64,000 nt of DNA from Crenothrix polyspora. Its GTDB lineage: Bacteria; Pseudomonadota; Gammaproteobacteria; Methylococcales; Methylomonadaceae. Position numbers and translations under genes: made by a program. Where the stretch lies: assembly GCF_900163755.1 (NCBI RefSeq), contig NZ_FUKI01000156.1, forward strand, positions 1 to 64,000, read 5' to 3'. Below, piece by piece: positions 30,105 to 39,310 of this stretch (its first letter is position 1; every line of letters starts with the position of its first letter). Under the pieces are notes generated by a model. The model ran no database searches. It was not told the DNA's origin and saw only the letters and a list, made by a program, of their open reading frames with translations.

Positions 30105-31073
30105 TTATCTTAATTGTTGTATTGGATTTTGCACGGTACTGCATTGAATTAATACCAGCCCCATTTTTTTTGCCAAAACTTCAAGTCGTTGTAAACGTTG
30201 TACAAAATTCTGTTGATATTGCGTTAAGCGCTGAGAGTCACTGGTATCAATCACTACGTCACGTTTATCGTCAGTAAATCGATAGCGGCCTTTGGTCGGC
30301 AAAGTACTTTCCAGTGGGTCGTAAACAAAAATCAACACCACGTCACAATGACGACGCAATTTAGCAAGATGCGCTTCGGCTTTATCATCTACGCCTCTAA
30401 AATCACTGATAATATACACCAAGCTGCCCGGTCTAACATGCTGTGTTAAGCGCGCCAAAACCTGTTCAAGTGTCATCACTAAATCCGCTGCGATCTGGGG
30501 CTTTTCGGAGACTTTTGGAGTTTTTGACCGTTGCTGTTGTTGCATTTCCGGTTTGGTCACCAGCGTATTCAAAAATCGCAATACCGCATGCTTGCCATTA
30601 TGCGGCTTTAACTCTTGGCACACATCCAAAGAAAATATCTGCCCACCGATACGATCACCGTGATGCTCTGCTGTCCATGCCAATAATGCCGCCAGTTTAG
30701 CAGCCAATACCGATTTAAACACACCACGGGTGGCAAAATGCATGGTCGGTCGGTTATCAACAGAAATAAACACTGGGCGCTCCCGTTCCTCACGAAAAAT
30801 CTTGGTGTAGGTTTGATCCATTCGCGCGGTTACCCGCCAATCAATGCGTCGAATATCATCGCCTGGTTGGTACGGACGCACTTCGTCAAACTCCATGCCT
30901 CGACCTTTAAAGTGCGACACATAACCACCGGCTTGCTGGGCACGAATACCTTTGTAATGCTGTTTTAACCCTGCTGCTGGCCGTGCCAAATCAATCAGTG
31001 TTTTTAGTGATACTGAAATCAGCTCACTGGCATCAAGGCTTTGCGTGGGTGCAACTTGCTTACTAAATAACAT
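30105..31073 (-). CDS. DUF58 domain protein of the MoxR/Bat operon
   Basis: The 322-residue protein carries the DUF58 signature YQPGDDIRRIDWRVTARM followed by a vWA-like fold (RPVFISVDNRPTMHF, VYIISDFRGVDDKAEAH). No membrane segment is seen, so it is likely a cytosolic vWA-type partner of the MoxR ATPase. Its ATG overlaps the moxR stop by one base (TAATG), and the next gene starts 36 bp after its own stop. Confidence 0.88.
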   Translation of the reverse strand: MLFSKQVAPTQSLDASELISVSLKTLIDLARPAAGLKQHYKGIRAQQAGGYVSHFKGRGMEFDEVRPYQPGDDIRRIDWRVTARMDQTYTKIFREERERPVFISVDNRPTMHFATRGVFKSVLAAKLAALLAWTAEHHGDRIGGQIFSLDVCQELKPHNGKHAVLRFLNTLVTKPEMQQQQRSKTPKVSEKPQIAADLVMTLEQVLARLTQHVRPGSLVYIISDFRGVDDKAEAHLAKLRRHCDVVLIFVYDPLESTLPTKGRYRFTDDKRDVVIDTSDSQRLTQYQQNFVQRLQRLEVLAKKMGLVLIQCSTVQNPIQQLR

Positions 31074-32065
31074 TAAGGTACAGCAATTCTGGAGATTAGC
31101 TCTTTAATAACATGGTCGGTGGTGATACCTTCGGCTTCGGCTTCATACGATAAAATCAAGCGATGCCGCAGCACATCGTAAGCCATCTCCTGAATATCTT
31201 CAGGGCCGACAAATTCCCACTGCCCTAACCAAGCCTTAGCCCTAGCACAGCGATCTAAGGCAATACTGGCTCTGGGGCTAGCCCCATACTGTAACCAGCG
31301 TGCTAAATCGGCACCATACGCACCTGGATTTCGTGTTGCTAAGATAATTTGTAATAAATAGTCTTCCAAATTATCGGAGAGGTAAATATCTAAGACTTCT
31401 TTGCGTGCCTCAAACAAAGTTTCTTGGCTGAGTGGCTCAAATTGATTGTCTTTTTTAGACGTTTCATATCGTGCTTCTGTTCTGGCCAAATGCAAAATAC
31501 TTTTTTCATGCTCAGGCTTGGGGTAATCTACTTTAATATGCAATAGAAAACGATCCAATTGCGCTTCGGGTAACGGATACGTACCTTCTTGCTCAATGGG
31601 ATTTTGCGTGGCCATAACCATGAACAATTTTGGCAAGATATACGTCGCCTTACCCACAGTAATTTGCCGCTCAGCCATAGCTTCCAGCAGTGCTGACTGG
31701 ACTTTGGCAGGTGAACGGTTAATTTCATCCGCCAAAATTAAATTATGAAATAATGGGCCTTTTTGAAACTCGAATGTGCCTTGCTGGGGTCGATAAATTT
31801 CGGTACCGGTTAAATCAGCAGGCAATAAATCAGGGGTAAACTGCACGCGATGAAAATCACCTTGAATACCTTTACTTAAGACGTTAATGGCTCTGGTTTT
31901 AGCAAGGCCTGGCGCACCTTCTACCAGAATATGCCCATCGGCCAGTAAGCCAATCAACATTCTCTCAACCAAAACGTCTTGCCCTATAATTTCTTCGTTA
32001 ATATAGTTTTTTAAGCGTATTAAAGAAGTTTGTATCGTATTTTGATAACTGTTTTTTTCTGACAT
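31073..32065 (-). CDS. MoxR-family AAA+ ATPase
   Basis: The 330-residue protein has Walker A GAPGLAKT, Walker B LILADEINRSPAKVQSALLE, and the sensor region (FMVMATQNPIEQEGTYPLPE) typical of MoxR. These ATPases act as chaperones that work with vWA proteins to mature or insert metal cofactors in target complexes. It is the first gene of the cluster moxR-DUF58-DUF4381-batA-batB/C-(kinase)-batD, and the promoter should lie in the gap above 32065. Confidence 0.93.
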   Translation of the reverse strand: MSEKNSYQNTIQTSLIRLKNYINEEIIGQDVLVERMLIGLLADGHILVEGAPGLAKTRAINVLSKGIQGDFHRVQFTPDLLPADLTGTEIYRPQQGTFEFQKGPLFHNLILADEINRSPAKVQSALLEAMAERQITVGKATYILPKLFMVMATQNPIEQEGTYPLPEAQLDRFLLHIKVDYPKPEHEKSILHLARTEARYETSKKDNQFEPLSQETLFEARKEVLDIYLSDNLEDYLLQIILATRNPGAYGADLARWLQYGASPRASIALDRCARAKAWLGQWEFVGPEDIQEMAYDVLRHRLILSYEAEAEGITTDHVIKELISRIAVP

Positions 32066-32942
32066 AACCCAGATTATTCGTTATTGAAACCATTAAGGTT
32101 TGATAAGTTGACTAGCAACTAAGCTGAAACAAGTAAAAACCAAGCCTTGTTGAGTGTTTCGCCTTAGTTGGCAGCCGATAAATTTAAGTGGTTTTTATTT
32201 GCTTGTGTGTCACGCCACAATCACAAACAGTACCAAGACTCAGCACCACTTACCGTGACAAAAAAGCTAATTAGTGTATTTTGATGACATATTCGCGCCT
32301 GATAAAAAATATTTAATGCGTTATAGTCACATCAAAACAAATATTCTTAACACAGCACATCAAATATTCAATTTATCTGTAAAGAGTAGCTCATCAACAG
32401 ATTTTTTTTGAGTTTATGATAACAATAAACTTAATTTTTTCTCATTATATTAGCATTGTTTATCTATCTATTTTCACAAGTTTTGTGTTAATAGACCATG
32501 ATTTAAACTTAACGTTTTAGTCCGTCAACTCGCGGATATCTTGACACTTAGGTTATTTTTACGGAGTACTGTCATTGGCTACAACAAAAAATATAGTACA
32601 CCTGTACCCAATCTACACATAAAAATTAAAATCCGTTTATTTACTAATCAGCTAAAATACTACTGAAAGATAGCGCTGTTATTTAACACGAGGGTGTGTT
32701 AAATAATCTCATCGCTGTTGCTTAAACACAGAACAGCAACTTATCTTTTTTGGGCTACCCATTTAAGGCGGGACAACGTGTAAGGCTTAACCGTTCGCCC
32801 TGAGCGTGTCGAAGGCTGGGCGGTTAAGTCGATCATGATTCGACAAGCTCACCACGAACGGCTTAACCTGAAACTGCCCCGCCTTAAGTGGGTAGCCTCT
32901 TTTTTGACGTGATTTTATTTTTTAATTAGCAAAAGGAAAGAA
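32066..32942. other. Long AT-rich non-coding region between divergent transcription units
   Basis: No gene is supported. The part near 32108-32212 is a decayed palindrome (GCAACTAAGCTGAAACAAG against CTTGTGTGTC...TTAGTTGGCAGCC). The stretch 32270-32560 is very AT-rich. The miniature element at 32753-32897 lies at the right side, 45 bp before the DUF4124 gene. Divergent promoters for moxR and the DUF4124 gene should lie here. Confidence 0.6.
32753..32897. mobile_element. Miniature inverted-repeat element, family C copy 1
   Basis: A 145-bp element with imperfect terminal inverted repeats GGCTACCCATTTAAGGCGGG and CCCGCCTTAAGTGGGTAGCC. It is bounded by a perfect 9-bp direct repeat TCTTTTTTG (32744-32752 and 32898-32906), as expected for a target duplication. 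Inside is the GAGCGTGTCGAAGG...TTCGACAAGCTCACCACGAA core shared with other families. No coding capacity. Confidence 0.8.
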
Positions 32943-33530
32943 ATGAAATTTGCATTGCTCCTCTTGGGAAGCTTTTTATCTTCATACGCTTGCGCAGGTG
33001 TTTACAAATGTACTGATGCGAACGGAAAAACCGCCTACCGAGAAACTCCCTGTGCCGCAGGAAATAGCAACATTCAGCTTAATGTAAAAACCGGCAGTGC
33101 GGTTGACTTAGATACACTCAAACACCAACAGAACAACCAAGAACAACAGCAACAAGCGGTTATTGATCAACAAAAACTAGCGCAACAACAGCTTACGCAA
33201 AAAAAGGAAAAGCTCAAGCAAGAAGCTATTGATGAAAGCGCAAAAAATCAGTTTCTCATTAAAAGTAATCCACAAAAATACTCTGCTTTTGCCATACCGC
33301 CCTATAAATATGAACAACTACCGGCTCTGATTAAGCCGTACCAAGACAGATTACCCGATATTGAACGTATGAGACGACTAGCCGCCGAAAAAGCACTGGC
33401 TTCTAACGAATGCGTGCGCGTTGAAGCCGCTGAATTAAATATTAAAAGCACTAAAGATGCCTTGGTTTTTCTGGTGGATTGCAGCACTGCCAAACGTTTT
33501 TATATGACAGAACAACAACTAACGCAGTAA
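32943..33530 (+). CDS. DUF4124 domain secreted protein
   Basis: The 195-residue protein has a short signal peptide (LLLLGSFLSSYACAG) and then the DUF4124 motif VYKCTDANGKTAYRETPC. A Gln/Lys-rich coiled coil (about residues 60-100) and a C-terminal part with two further Cys follow. DUF4124 proteins are periplasmic and of unknown function. A good ribosome site (AAAGGAAAG) precedes the ATG. The next gene begins 4 bp after the stop. Confidence 0.8.
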   Translation: MKFALLLLGSFLSSYACAGVYKCTDANGKTAYRETPCAAGNSNIQLNVKTGSAVDLDTLKHQQNNQEQQQQAVIDQQKLAQQQLTQKKEKLKQEAIDESAKNQFLIKSNPQKYSAFAIPPYKYEQLPALIKPYQDRLPDIERMRRLAAEKALASNECVRVEAAELNIKSTKDALVFLVDCSTAKRFYMTEQQLTQ

Positions 33531-33534
33531 TATT

Positions 33535-34365
33535 ATGATTATCCCTAAAATAATACTGATTACTGGCTGCTCCAGTGGCATAGGCTACCAAACGGCGGTA
33601 ACGCTAAAAGCCCGTGGCCATCAGGTAATTGCAAGTGCTAGAAACCCTGAAGATGTTGCACGTTTAAAGCACGCTGGATTTTTTGCGCTGCAACTGGATT
33701 TGGCGGACAGTAACAGTATTCAGCAAGCTGTTTTAGCGATGATTGAATTTACAGGTGGCAAGATTGATGCGTTATTTAATAACGGCGCTTTTGGCCAACC
33801 AGGCGCGGTTGAAGATTTAACGCGTGCCGTGCTACGCCATCAGTTTGAAACCAACCTGTTTGGCACACATGAATTAACCAATCTTATTATTCCACTCATG
33901 CGCCAACAAGGTCAGGGACGCATTATTTATAACAGCTCGGTGTTAGGTCTGGTGGCTATGCCGTACCGTGGGGCTTACAATGCCAGCAAATATGCTTTAG
34001 AGGGCTTGGTGGATACCTTGCGCCTTGAGCTACACGGCACTAACATACAGCTGTCTCTTATAGAGCCTGGGCCGATATTAAGCGATTTTAGAAAAAACGC
34101 ATTTTATCTGTACCAAAAAAATATTGACCCTAGCAGCAGTGCCCATCAGCACAGCTATAACGCAATGGCAACACGCTTACAAACCGAAGGTACCGCAGCG
34201 CCTTTTACCTTGCCGGCCACAGCTGTTGTCGATAAAGTTATACACGCATTAGAAAACAATCGCCCCAAAATACGCTATTACGTCACCTTCCCTACTTATT
34301 TATTTGCGTTTTTAAAACGCATTTTACCCGCTGGCTGTTTAGATTATTTACTTAGAAAAGTTTAG
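33535..34365 (+). CDS. Short-chain dehydrogenase/reductase, unknown substrate
   Basis: A classical 276-residue SDR. The NAD(P) site TGCSSGIGYQTA is followed by the basic residues typical of NADPH users (ASARNPEDV), then NNGAFG and the catalytic YNASK. The C-terminus has a hydrophobic helix (YLFAFLKRILPAGCLDYLL), which suggests membrane association and fits retinol/steroid-type SDRs. It is tightly linked to the DUF4124 gene, but I see no functional reason for that pairing. Confidence 0.88.
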   Translation: MIIPKIILITGCSSGIGYQTAVTLKARGHQVIASARNPEDVARLKHAGFFALQLDLADSNSIQQAVLAMIEFTGGKIDALFNNGAFGQPGAVEDLTRAVLRHQFETNLFGTHELTNLIIPLMRQQGQGRIIYNSSVLGLVAMPYRGAYNASKYALEGLVDTLRLELHGTNIQLSLIEPGPILSDFRKNAFYLYQKNIDPSSSAHQHSYNAMATRLQTEGTAAPFTLPATAVVDKVIHALENNRPKIRYYVTFPTYLFAFLKRILPAGCLDYLLRKV

Positions 34366-34424
34366 TCTGTTGTGTGGCAGTAGTCCTTTCAGGAAATGCG
34401 GGTTGCTGGGGTTTATATGCCGTT

Positions 34425-36224
34425 TTAATCATACGTAACCTTCCAGGTTTCTACCGCCTGTTTAGCTAACCAGGCTTGATACAAGTTAAGGTTTTGTAAA
34501 TTCCATTGTTCATAAGTAGCAACCTGCCGCGCTAATGGATAATGTGCTGTTAAATAAGCTCGCTTTTTATTTACAAAATTTGATCTTTTTAGACCATCTT
34601 TCTCAAGCAACACCACATTCCCTAAGCGATCCTGGATATCATTCACACCTTCCCCAAAATAACTATCCCATTCCTCATCAGGATTATAAGGGCACACATG
34701 CTCTAAGGTCGTTTTGGTATAGTCTGTTTCATGCCCTAAATACGTCTCTATTTCAGCCAATAGAAATCTTATTTTTTTGGCTGAGCGCCTGCTGGGCATT
34801 TTATGAAATTCAAAGGCATTAAAAAACACATCGTCGCCAGGGTATAGCTTTCTAAACAACTCACTGTTTTTTACATGGCTGGCACGTTGAAATTCAGTTG
34901 CGTTAATTTTGATGGCAAGTTGGTTATAAGCAGAGTCTTGCTCGTTAGGGGAAAGATGGCAAATAACGTTGTATCTAATCGCCAGAATATAAATATACCT
35001 GGCAAGACTGACAAACTCCTCAGGTGAAAACTGATGAAACGCAACCATTAAAACAGTAAAAGGTTGTTTTATATTAAACAACTCAAATCCTTCCAAGTAC
35101 TTTTTAGCGCCACGATAAACAACGTCTTGATTACCCCACCAATCATCGTAAGGATTTAATAAAGACGCATAAACAGGCGCATACTGACTCAAAGAATGAA
35201 GATAGTCGTAAGCTTTTTCGGGTGTATTGACTATCTTGCGTACTGAGGCAAATAAATCTTTTTTGGTGACTAAGGTGGCCTGGAAATTATGGTGGTAACG
35301 AATAAAATCGGTAAAGTTACTTTCGCCCAGTTGAGAAACAATTTCAGACCAACTTTCATCCAGCTCATTTAATTCGTGATCCGACACATCATTGTTTTTT
35401 GTTACCACAGAAAAGATATAGTTTTTTAATAAATCTGGGGTTGATAACTGAACGCCGCGTGCATTTAAGGTTTCGAACACTTTGTAAGCGTTTAAATCAT
35501 CTTGCACGACGATCTTGGTAAAAATCATCCCTGAGGTAATACGCTCAATGAATTCGGCTATTTGTTGCCCTGTATTACCGAGTCTTTTGCTGACAAAAAA
35601 CTTAAAACATTCATTTAATTGTTTATTGGTTTTTGTTTGGCCTCTTCTATTGGGCGTATCTAGTACATCAAATCGTATAAAAACAGGATAATAAAAATCT
35701 TCAAATCATGAATGAAATGCTGATTGTGTACAGCATAAAGCTAAATTAAAATCCTGTTGACTTCCAATTTGGTGTACTAGTGTGGAGCAAATAGTTTTAA
35801 AATTAGCGCCATTATTTCTGTTTAATGACAGTTTGCTATCCACTTTTAGCGAAATAGCATTTTTAGAACCTACATAGCGCTCGGTCAATACTCGCAAGCG
35901 TTCGGTATTTTCAGCGGCCTCTGCATTTTTATGGATAAGCAACTGAATATTTTTCATGGCCGCTAAGACCATTAAAGACAGCGTGATTAAGCGTTGTTGG
36001 CCATCGATAACTTCAAAATCATGCTGGCTCTTGCGTTGTAAGACGATATAGCCCATGTAATGGTATTGTTCGTTGTTGATCGTCTCAATATCAGACCACA
36101 AGTCTTCCCATTGCTCTTTATCCCACGCGTAATCTCGTTGAAATCTGGGCACTTGATATTTAACACCATTACTAAGCAACTCTTGGAAAGTTTGATTAGT
36201 GGGCTCCATTAACATAAATGCCAT
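34425..36224 (-). pseudogene. DUF262/DUF1524 (GmrSD-type restriction) gene interrupted by one in-frame TGA
   Basis: The first 172 residues hold the DUF262 half with QRDYAWDKEQWEDLW and the DGQQR box (FEVIDGQQRLITL). A TGA at 35708-35706 then stops the frame. Reading on in the same frame, with no shift, gives FEDFYYPVFIRFDVLDTPNR and runs without another stop to 34425, including VFETLNARGVQLSTPDLLKN and a DUF1524-like His box (TTLEHVCPYNPDEEW). With the TGA read through, the protein would have 598 sense codons. GmrSD-type nucleases cleave modified phage DNA. The gene is either inactivated by a point change (for example from CGA or TGG) or affected by a sequencing error. Two products, a 172-residue N-part and a C-part from 35528, are conceivable but less likely. 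Confidence 0.8.
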
Positions 36225-36262
36225 AGATGACTCCTAAAGAATAGCTAAATTCAACAGTATTT

Positions 36263-36391
36263 TACAGCGTTTTCACAGTTGAATAGTTACAGCGTAACCG
36301 TTCGCACTGAGCTTGTCGAAGTGTGCCGTTCATGCTTCGACAAGCTCAGCACGAACGGTGGCTGTAACTGTTCTAAGTTGAAAACGCTGTA
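36263..36391. mobile_element. Miniature inverted-repeat element, family A copy 1
   Basis: A 129-bp element with perfect 13-bp terminal inverted repeats TACAGCGTTTTCA and TGAAAACGCTGTA, whose outermost TA may be a target duplication. The inside holds two arms of the core (CACTGAGCTTGTCGAAGTG and GCTTCGACAAGCTCAGCACG). Copies: 53582-53711 (three base substitutions plus one extra A) and the interrupted copy at 57268-57489. No ORF. Confidence 0.85.
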
Positions 36392-36408
36392 TGTTGATTT
36401 AACACTCA

Positions 36409-37434
36409 TCAGATAACACGTAAAGATCCCGCCGGAAACTGCATGGTCATACAATGCAAGCTACCATATTGATGTACCAAAGGTTTGCACGGTGTCGCAA
36501 TAATCTCCCGATCAGGAAATACGCCCGCTAAACGCTGTTGAATAATAGCATCCATTGGATCATCATAAGCGGGCACTAACACCGCACCATTAATAACCAA
36601 GAAGTTGGCATAATTGGCCGGTAAGCGTTGGCCTTCTTCATTGTAAATAGGTGCGGGCATCGGCAAGGGAATCAACTGATACTGTTTATCACTTTGCGTA
36701 CGCAGCGCTTGCAATTGTGCCGCCATATTTCTTAGGCTATCAAAATGCGGGTCATTGGGATTAATGCAACTGGTGTAAGCAATAGTATCTTCTGTGCAAA
36801 ATCGTGCCAAAGTGTCGATATGGGCATCGGTATCATCACCGGATAAATTTTCCTGATCCAGCCATAACACACGCGTAGTGCCGAAATGTCTTTCCAGTTG
36901 ACGTTCAATATCTTCTTGTTTAGACCAGGTATTGCGGTTAGGGTTTAGCAGGCATTGGCGAGTCGTTAAAATGGTATCGATACCATCGCTTTCCACACTG
37001 CCGCCTTCAAGAATAAAATCAATCATTCTGTGCTTGGTGTGCTCAAATAGCGGCGCAGCTAACAAGCGCTGATTCAGGGCATTATCGTATTGATGCGGGT
37101 ATTTATTACCCCAGCCATTAAAACGAAAATTCAGCAATAGCGGCTCACCGTCGCTTTCCACAGTGAGAAATACGGTATCACGCACCCAGATGTCATTCAC
37201 TCTGGCCTGAATGAAATTGATGTTTTCAATGCTGGCCAATTGTTCGCTAATGTACTGCTGATGGCTATCATCACGGCAGACAATAATCAACCGTTGAAAC
37301 CGGCTAATAGTGTCAGCAATAAACCGATAACTGTCTTCAACAGCGGCTAGGCGGTTTTGAAAATCGCCGGTTTCATGTGGCCACGCGATAAGTACAGCAG
37401 CTTGTGGCTCCCATTCGGCTGGAAAGCGAATCAT
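36409..37434 (-). CDS. aguA: Agmatine deiminase family protein
   Basis: From the ATG at 37434, which has AGAGGG upstream, the product has 341 residues. It shows the family motifs WVRDTVFLTV, FRFNGWGNKYPHQYDN, LEGGSVESDG, GDDTDAHIDTLARF and the nucleophile in GSLHCMTMQFPAG. The enzyme hydrolyses agmatine to N-carbamoylputrescine and ammonia in polyamine synthesis. The partner amidase (aguB) is not in this window, and related bacterial peptidylarginine deiminases share the same motifs, so the substrate assignment is by family. Confidence 0.9.
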   Translation of the reverse strand: MIRFPAEWEPQAAVLIAWPHETGDFQNRLAAVEDSYRFIADTISRFQRLIIVCRDDSHQQYISEQLASIENINFIQARVNDIWVRDTVFLTVESDGEPLLLNFRFNGWGNKYPHQYDNALNQRLLAAPLFEHTKHRMIDFILEGGSVESDGIDTILTTRQCLLNPNRNTWSKQEDIERQLERHFGTTRVLWLDQENLSGDDTDAHIDTLARFCTEDTIAYTSCINPNDPHFDSLRNMAAQLQALRTQSDKQYQLIPLPMPAPIYNEEGQRLPANYANFLVINGAVLVPAYDDPMDAIIQQRLAGVFPDREIIATPCKPLVHQYGSLHCMTMQFPAGSLRVI

Positions 37435-37534
37435 GTTAATCCCTCTAAAAATAAAAATTAAAACAGTTTGGCGACAGAAAACACAAGGCACCCAAAAATT
37501 TCAAGCGTAAAAACCGATACAACACAGACCTTAA

Positions 37535-37633
37535 GGAACGCGCACGAAATAACTTGAGCAAGTTCATGCTTCGACAGGCTCAGCACGAACGGTGGTGGCG
37601 TTTAAGTTGTTCAAGTTATTTCATGCACGTTCC
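37535..37633. mobile_element. Miniature inverted-repeat element, family B copy 1, at the recN stop codon
   Basis: A 99-bp element with ends GGAACGCGCACGAAATAACT and AGTTATTTCATGCACGTTCC, bounded by a 3-bp direct repeat TAA (37532-37534 and 37634-37636). Its last base supplies the G of the recN TAG stop codon. The core GCTTCGACAGGCTCAGCACG lies inside. Another copy is inserted in the family A element at 57268-57489. Confidence 0.85.
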
Positions 37634-39306
37634 TAAGTAGCTACCGAGTGCAACATTTCTTTGGCATGTGCCAAAGTATTAGCCGTTAGTTTAACACCGC
37701 CCAGCATACGGGCGATTTCTTCAATGCGTTCCGATTCTTCAAGTAAGCGCACAGTGGATGCCGTAACATCTGTGCTATGGCTTTTGGATACATATAAATG
37801 CTGATGTGCTTGTGCGGCCACTTGTGGTAAATGCGTTACGCACAACACTTGTCGATTGTGACTTAAACGCCGTAACTTCTGGCCTACAATTTCGGCGATA
37901 CCGCCACCAATGCCCGCATCCACCTCGTCGAAAATCATGGTAGGCGTAGATTTATCATGGGCGGTGCTGACTTGAATCGCTAGACTGATACGCGACAATT
38001 CGCCCCCTGATGCCACTTTTGCTAGCGATTTTGGCGGTAATCCCGGATTGGCACTGACCAGAAACGTTACCGTATCCAATCCATTCAATTTAGGTGTATT
38101 GACAGCTTGCGCGGCAATATCAATCAAAAACTCACCTTGCGCCATACCCAGTTCTTTAATAATGTCAGAGATTTGCTGCTGTAATTTTTTAGCACTGTGC
38201 TGGCGACTCTCTGATAAGGTCTTGGCCAATTCGGCATAGTGCAGGTGCAATTGCTCGGTGTGCGTGGTTAATTCTGCGATGCGTTCGCCGCTGTGGGTAA
38301 TGCCATGCAGTTCCAGAGCAATATGTGTCACCGTGGTCGGCAATGCGTCGGGTGATACACGGTGTTTACGGCTCAGTTTTTGGATCATCTCCATTTGGCC
38401 TTCCAGCATCGCCATGCGTTGTGGATCAGTGTCTTGCACTTTTAAAAACCGGCGCAATTGCAAGGCGGCCTCTTCGGTTTGAATCTGGGCTTCGGTTAAC
38501 ATGCTGCACAGTTCTTGTAATTCTGGTGCATAACGGCAAAGCTGGGTCAGGCTATTAATACTGTGCTGTAGCATCTGGTTAACTGAGTGCTGATCGTTTT
38601 CATACAAACACTCAACCTGCGCCTGACCAATGGTCAAAATCTGTTCCAGATTGGCCAGCTTAGTATGCTCTTCCAGCAAAGCGGCGTAGTTAAAATTAGC
38701 CAGATCCAATTGTTGCAGTTCATTAATTTGGTAGCGTAGTAATTGCTCACGTTCAGTCTGATCGGTACTGGCTTTTAGTAAGGCGTGCAATTCCTGGTGC
38801 GCGGTATGCCATTGCCGATAACAGCTATTGAGCGAATCGACAAGCGCCTGATTTTTGGCGAATACATCCAGTAAACGCCGCTGTTCATCGCTGTGCAACA
38901 GGGTTAAATGCGCGTGCTGACCATGAATTTCCACCAGCTGTTCACTGAGTTCTTGCAAGGATTGCAAGGTGACCGAACGATTGTTGATATAGGCTTTGGA
39001 GCGGCCATCCTCGTTAATAACGCGCCGTATCAAACACTGTTGTTCATCATCCAGATCGTTAGCTTGCAGCCATTGCTGGGCGTGCGGCGCATCGCTTAAA
39101 TCAAATTCCAGATTAATTTCGGCGCGTTTGCACTCAGGGCGTATGTAGCCGGAATCCGCACGATCGCCCAAGGCTAAACCCAAAGCAGTCAATAAAATAG
39201 ATTTACCCGCGCCGGTTTCGCCAGTTAACACCGACATGCCGGTGTGCAAATCAAGGTTTAAGCCTTTGACGACGGCAAGATCAGTAATGCTGAGATTTAA
39301 TAGCAT
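37633..39306 (-). CDS. recN: DNA repair protein RecN
   Basis: Starting at MLLNLSITDLAVVKGL (39306) the protein has 557 residues, normal for RecN. It has the SMC-like N-terminal ATPase half (TGETGAGKSILLTAL), a long coiled coil (about residues 160-370), and the C-terminal ATPase half with the signature ASGGELSRISLAIQV and Walker B MIFDEVDAGIGG. RecN acts early in double-strand break repair. Upstream in-frame ATGs lie within nadK and were rejected. Four bases separate it from the nadK stop. The stop codon overlaps the family B element. Confidence 0.95.
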   Translation of the reverse strand: MLLNLSITDLAVVKGLNLDLHTGMSVLTGETGAGKSILLTALGLALGDRADSGYIRPECKRAEINLEFDLSDAPHAQQWLQANDLDDEQQCLIRRVINEDGRSKAYINNRSVTLQSLQELSEQLVEIHGQHAHLTLLHSDEQRRLLDVFAKNQALVDSLNSCYRQWHTAHQELHALLKASTDQTEREQLLRYQINELQQLDLANFNYAALLEEHTKLANLEQILTIGQAQVECLYENDQHSVNQMLQHSINSLTQLCRYAPELQELCSMLTEAQIQTEEAALQLRRFLKVQDTDPQRMAMLEGQMEMIQKLSRKHRVSPDALPTTVTHIALELHGITHSGERIAELTTHTEQLHLHYAELAKTLSESRQHSAKKLQQQISDIIKELGMAQGEFLIDIAAQAVNTPKLNGLDTVTFLVSANPGLPPKSLAKVASGGELSRISLAIQVSTAHDKSTPTMIFDEVDAGIGGGIAEIVGQKLRRLSHNRQVLCVTHLPQVAAQAHQHLYVSKSHSTDVTASTVRLLEESERIEEIARMLGGVKLTANTLAHAKEMLHSVAT

Positions 39307-39310
39307 AGAT

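Noticed and set aside
35706-36224. The DUF262 half as a complete short gene
   Set aside because: The downstream frame continues in phase with the expected remaining DUF262 and DUF1524 sequence, so a single interrupted gene is the simpler reading.
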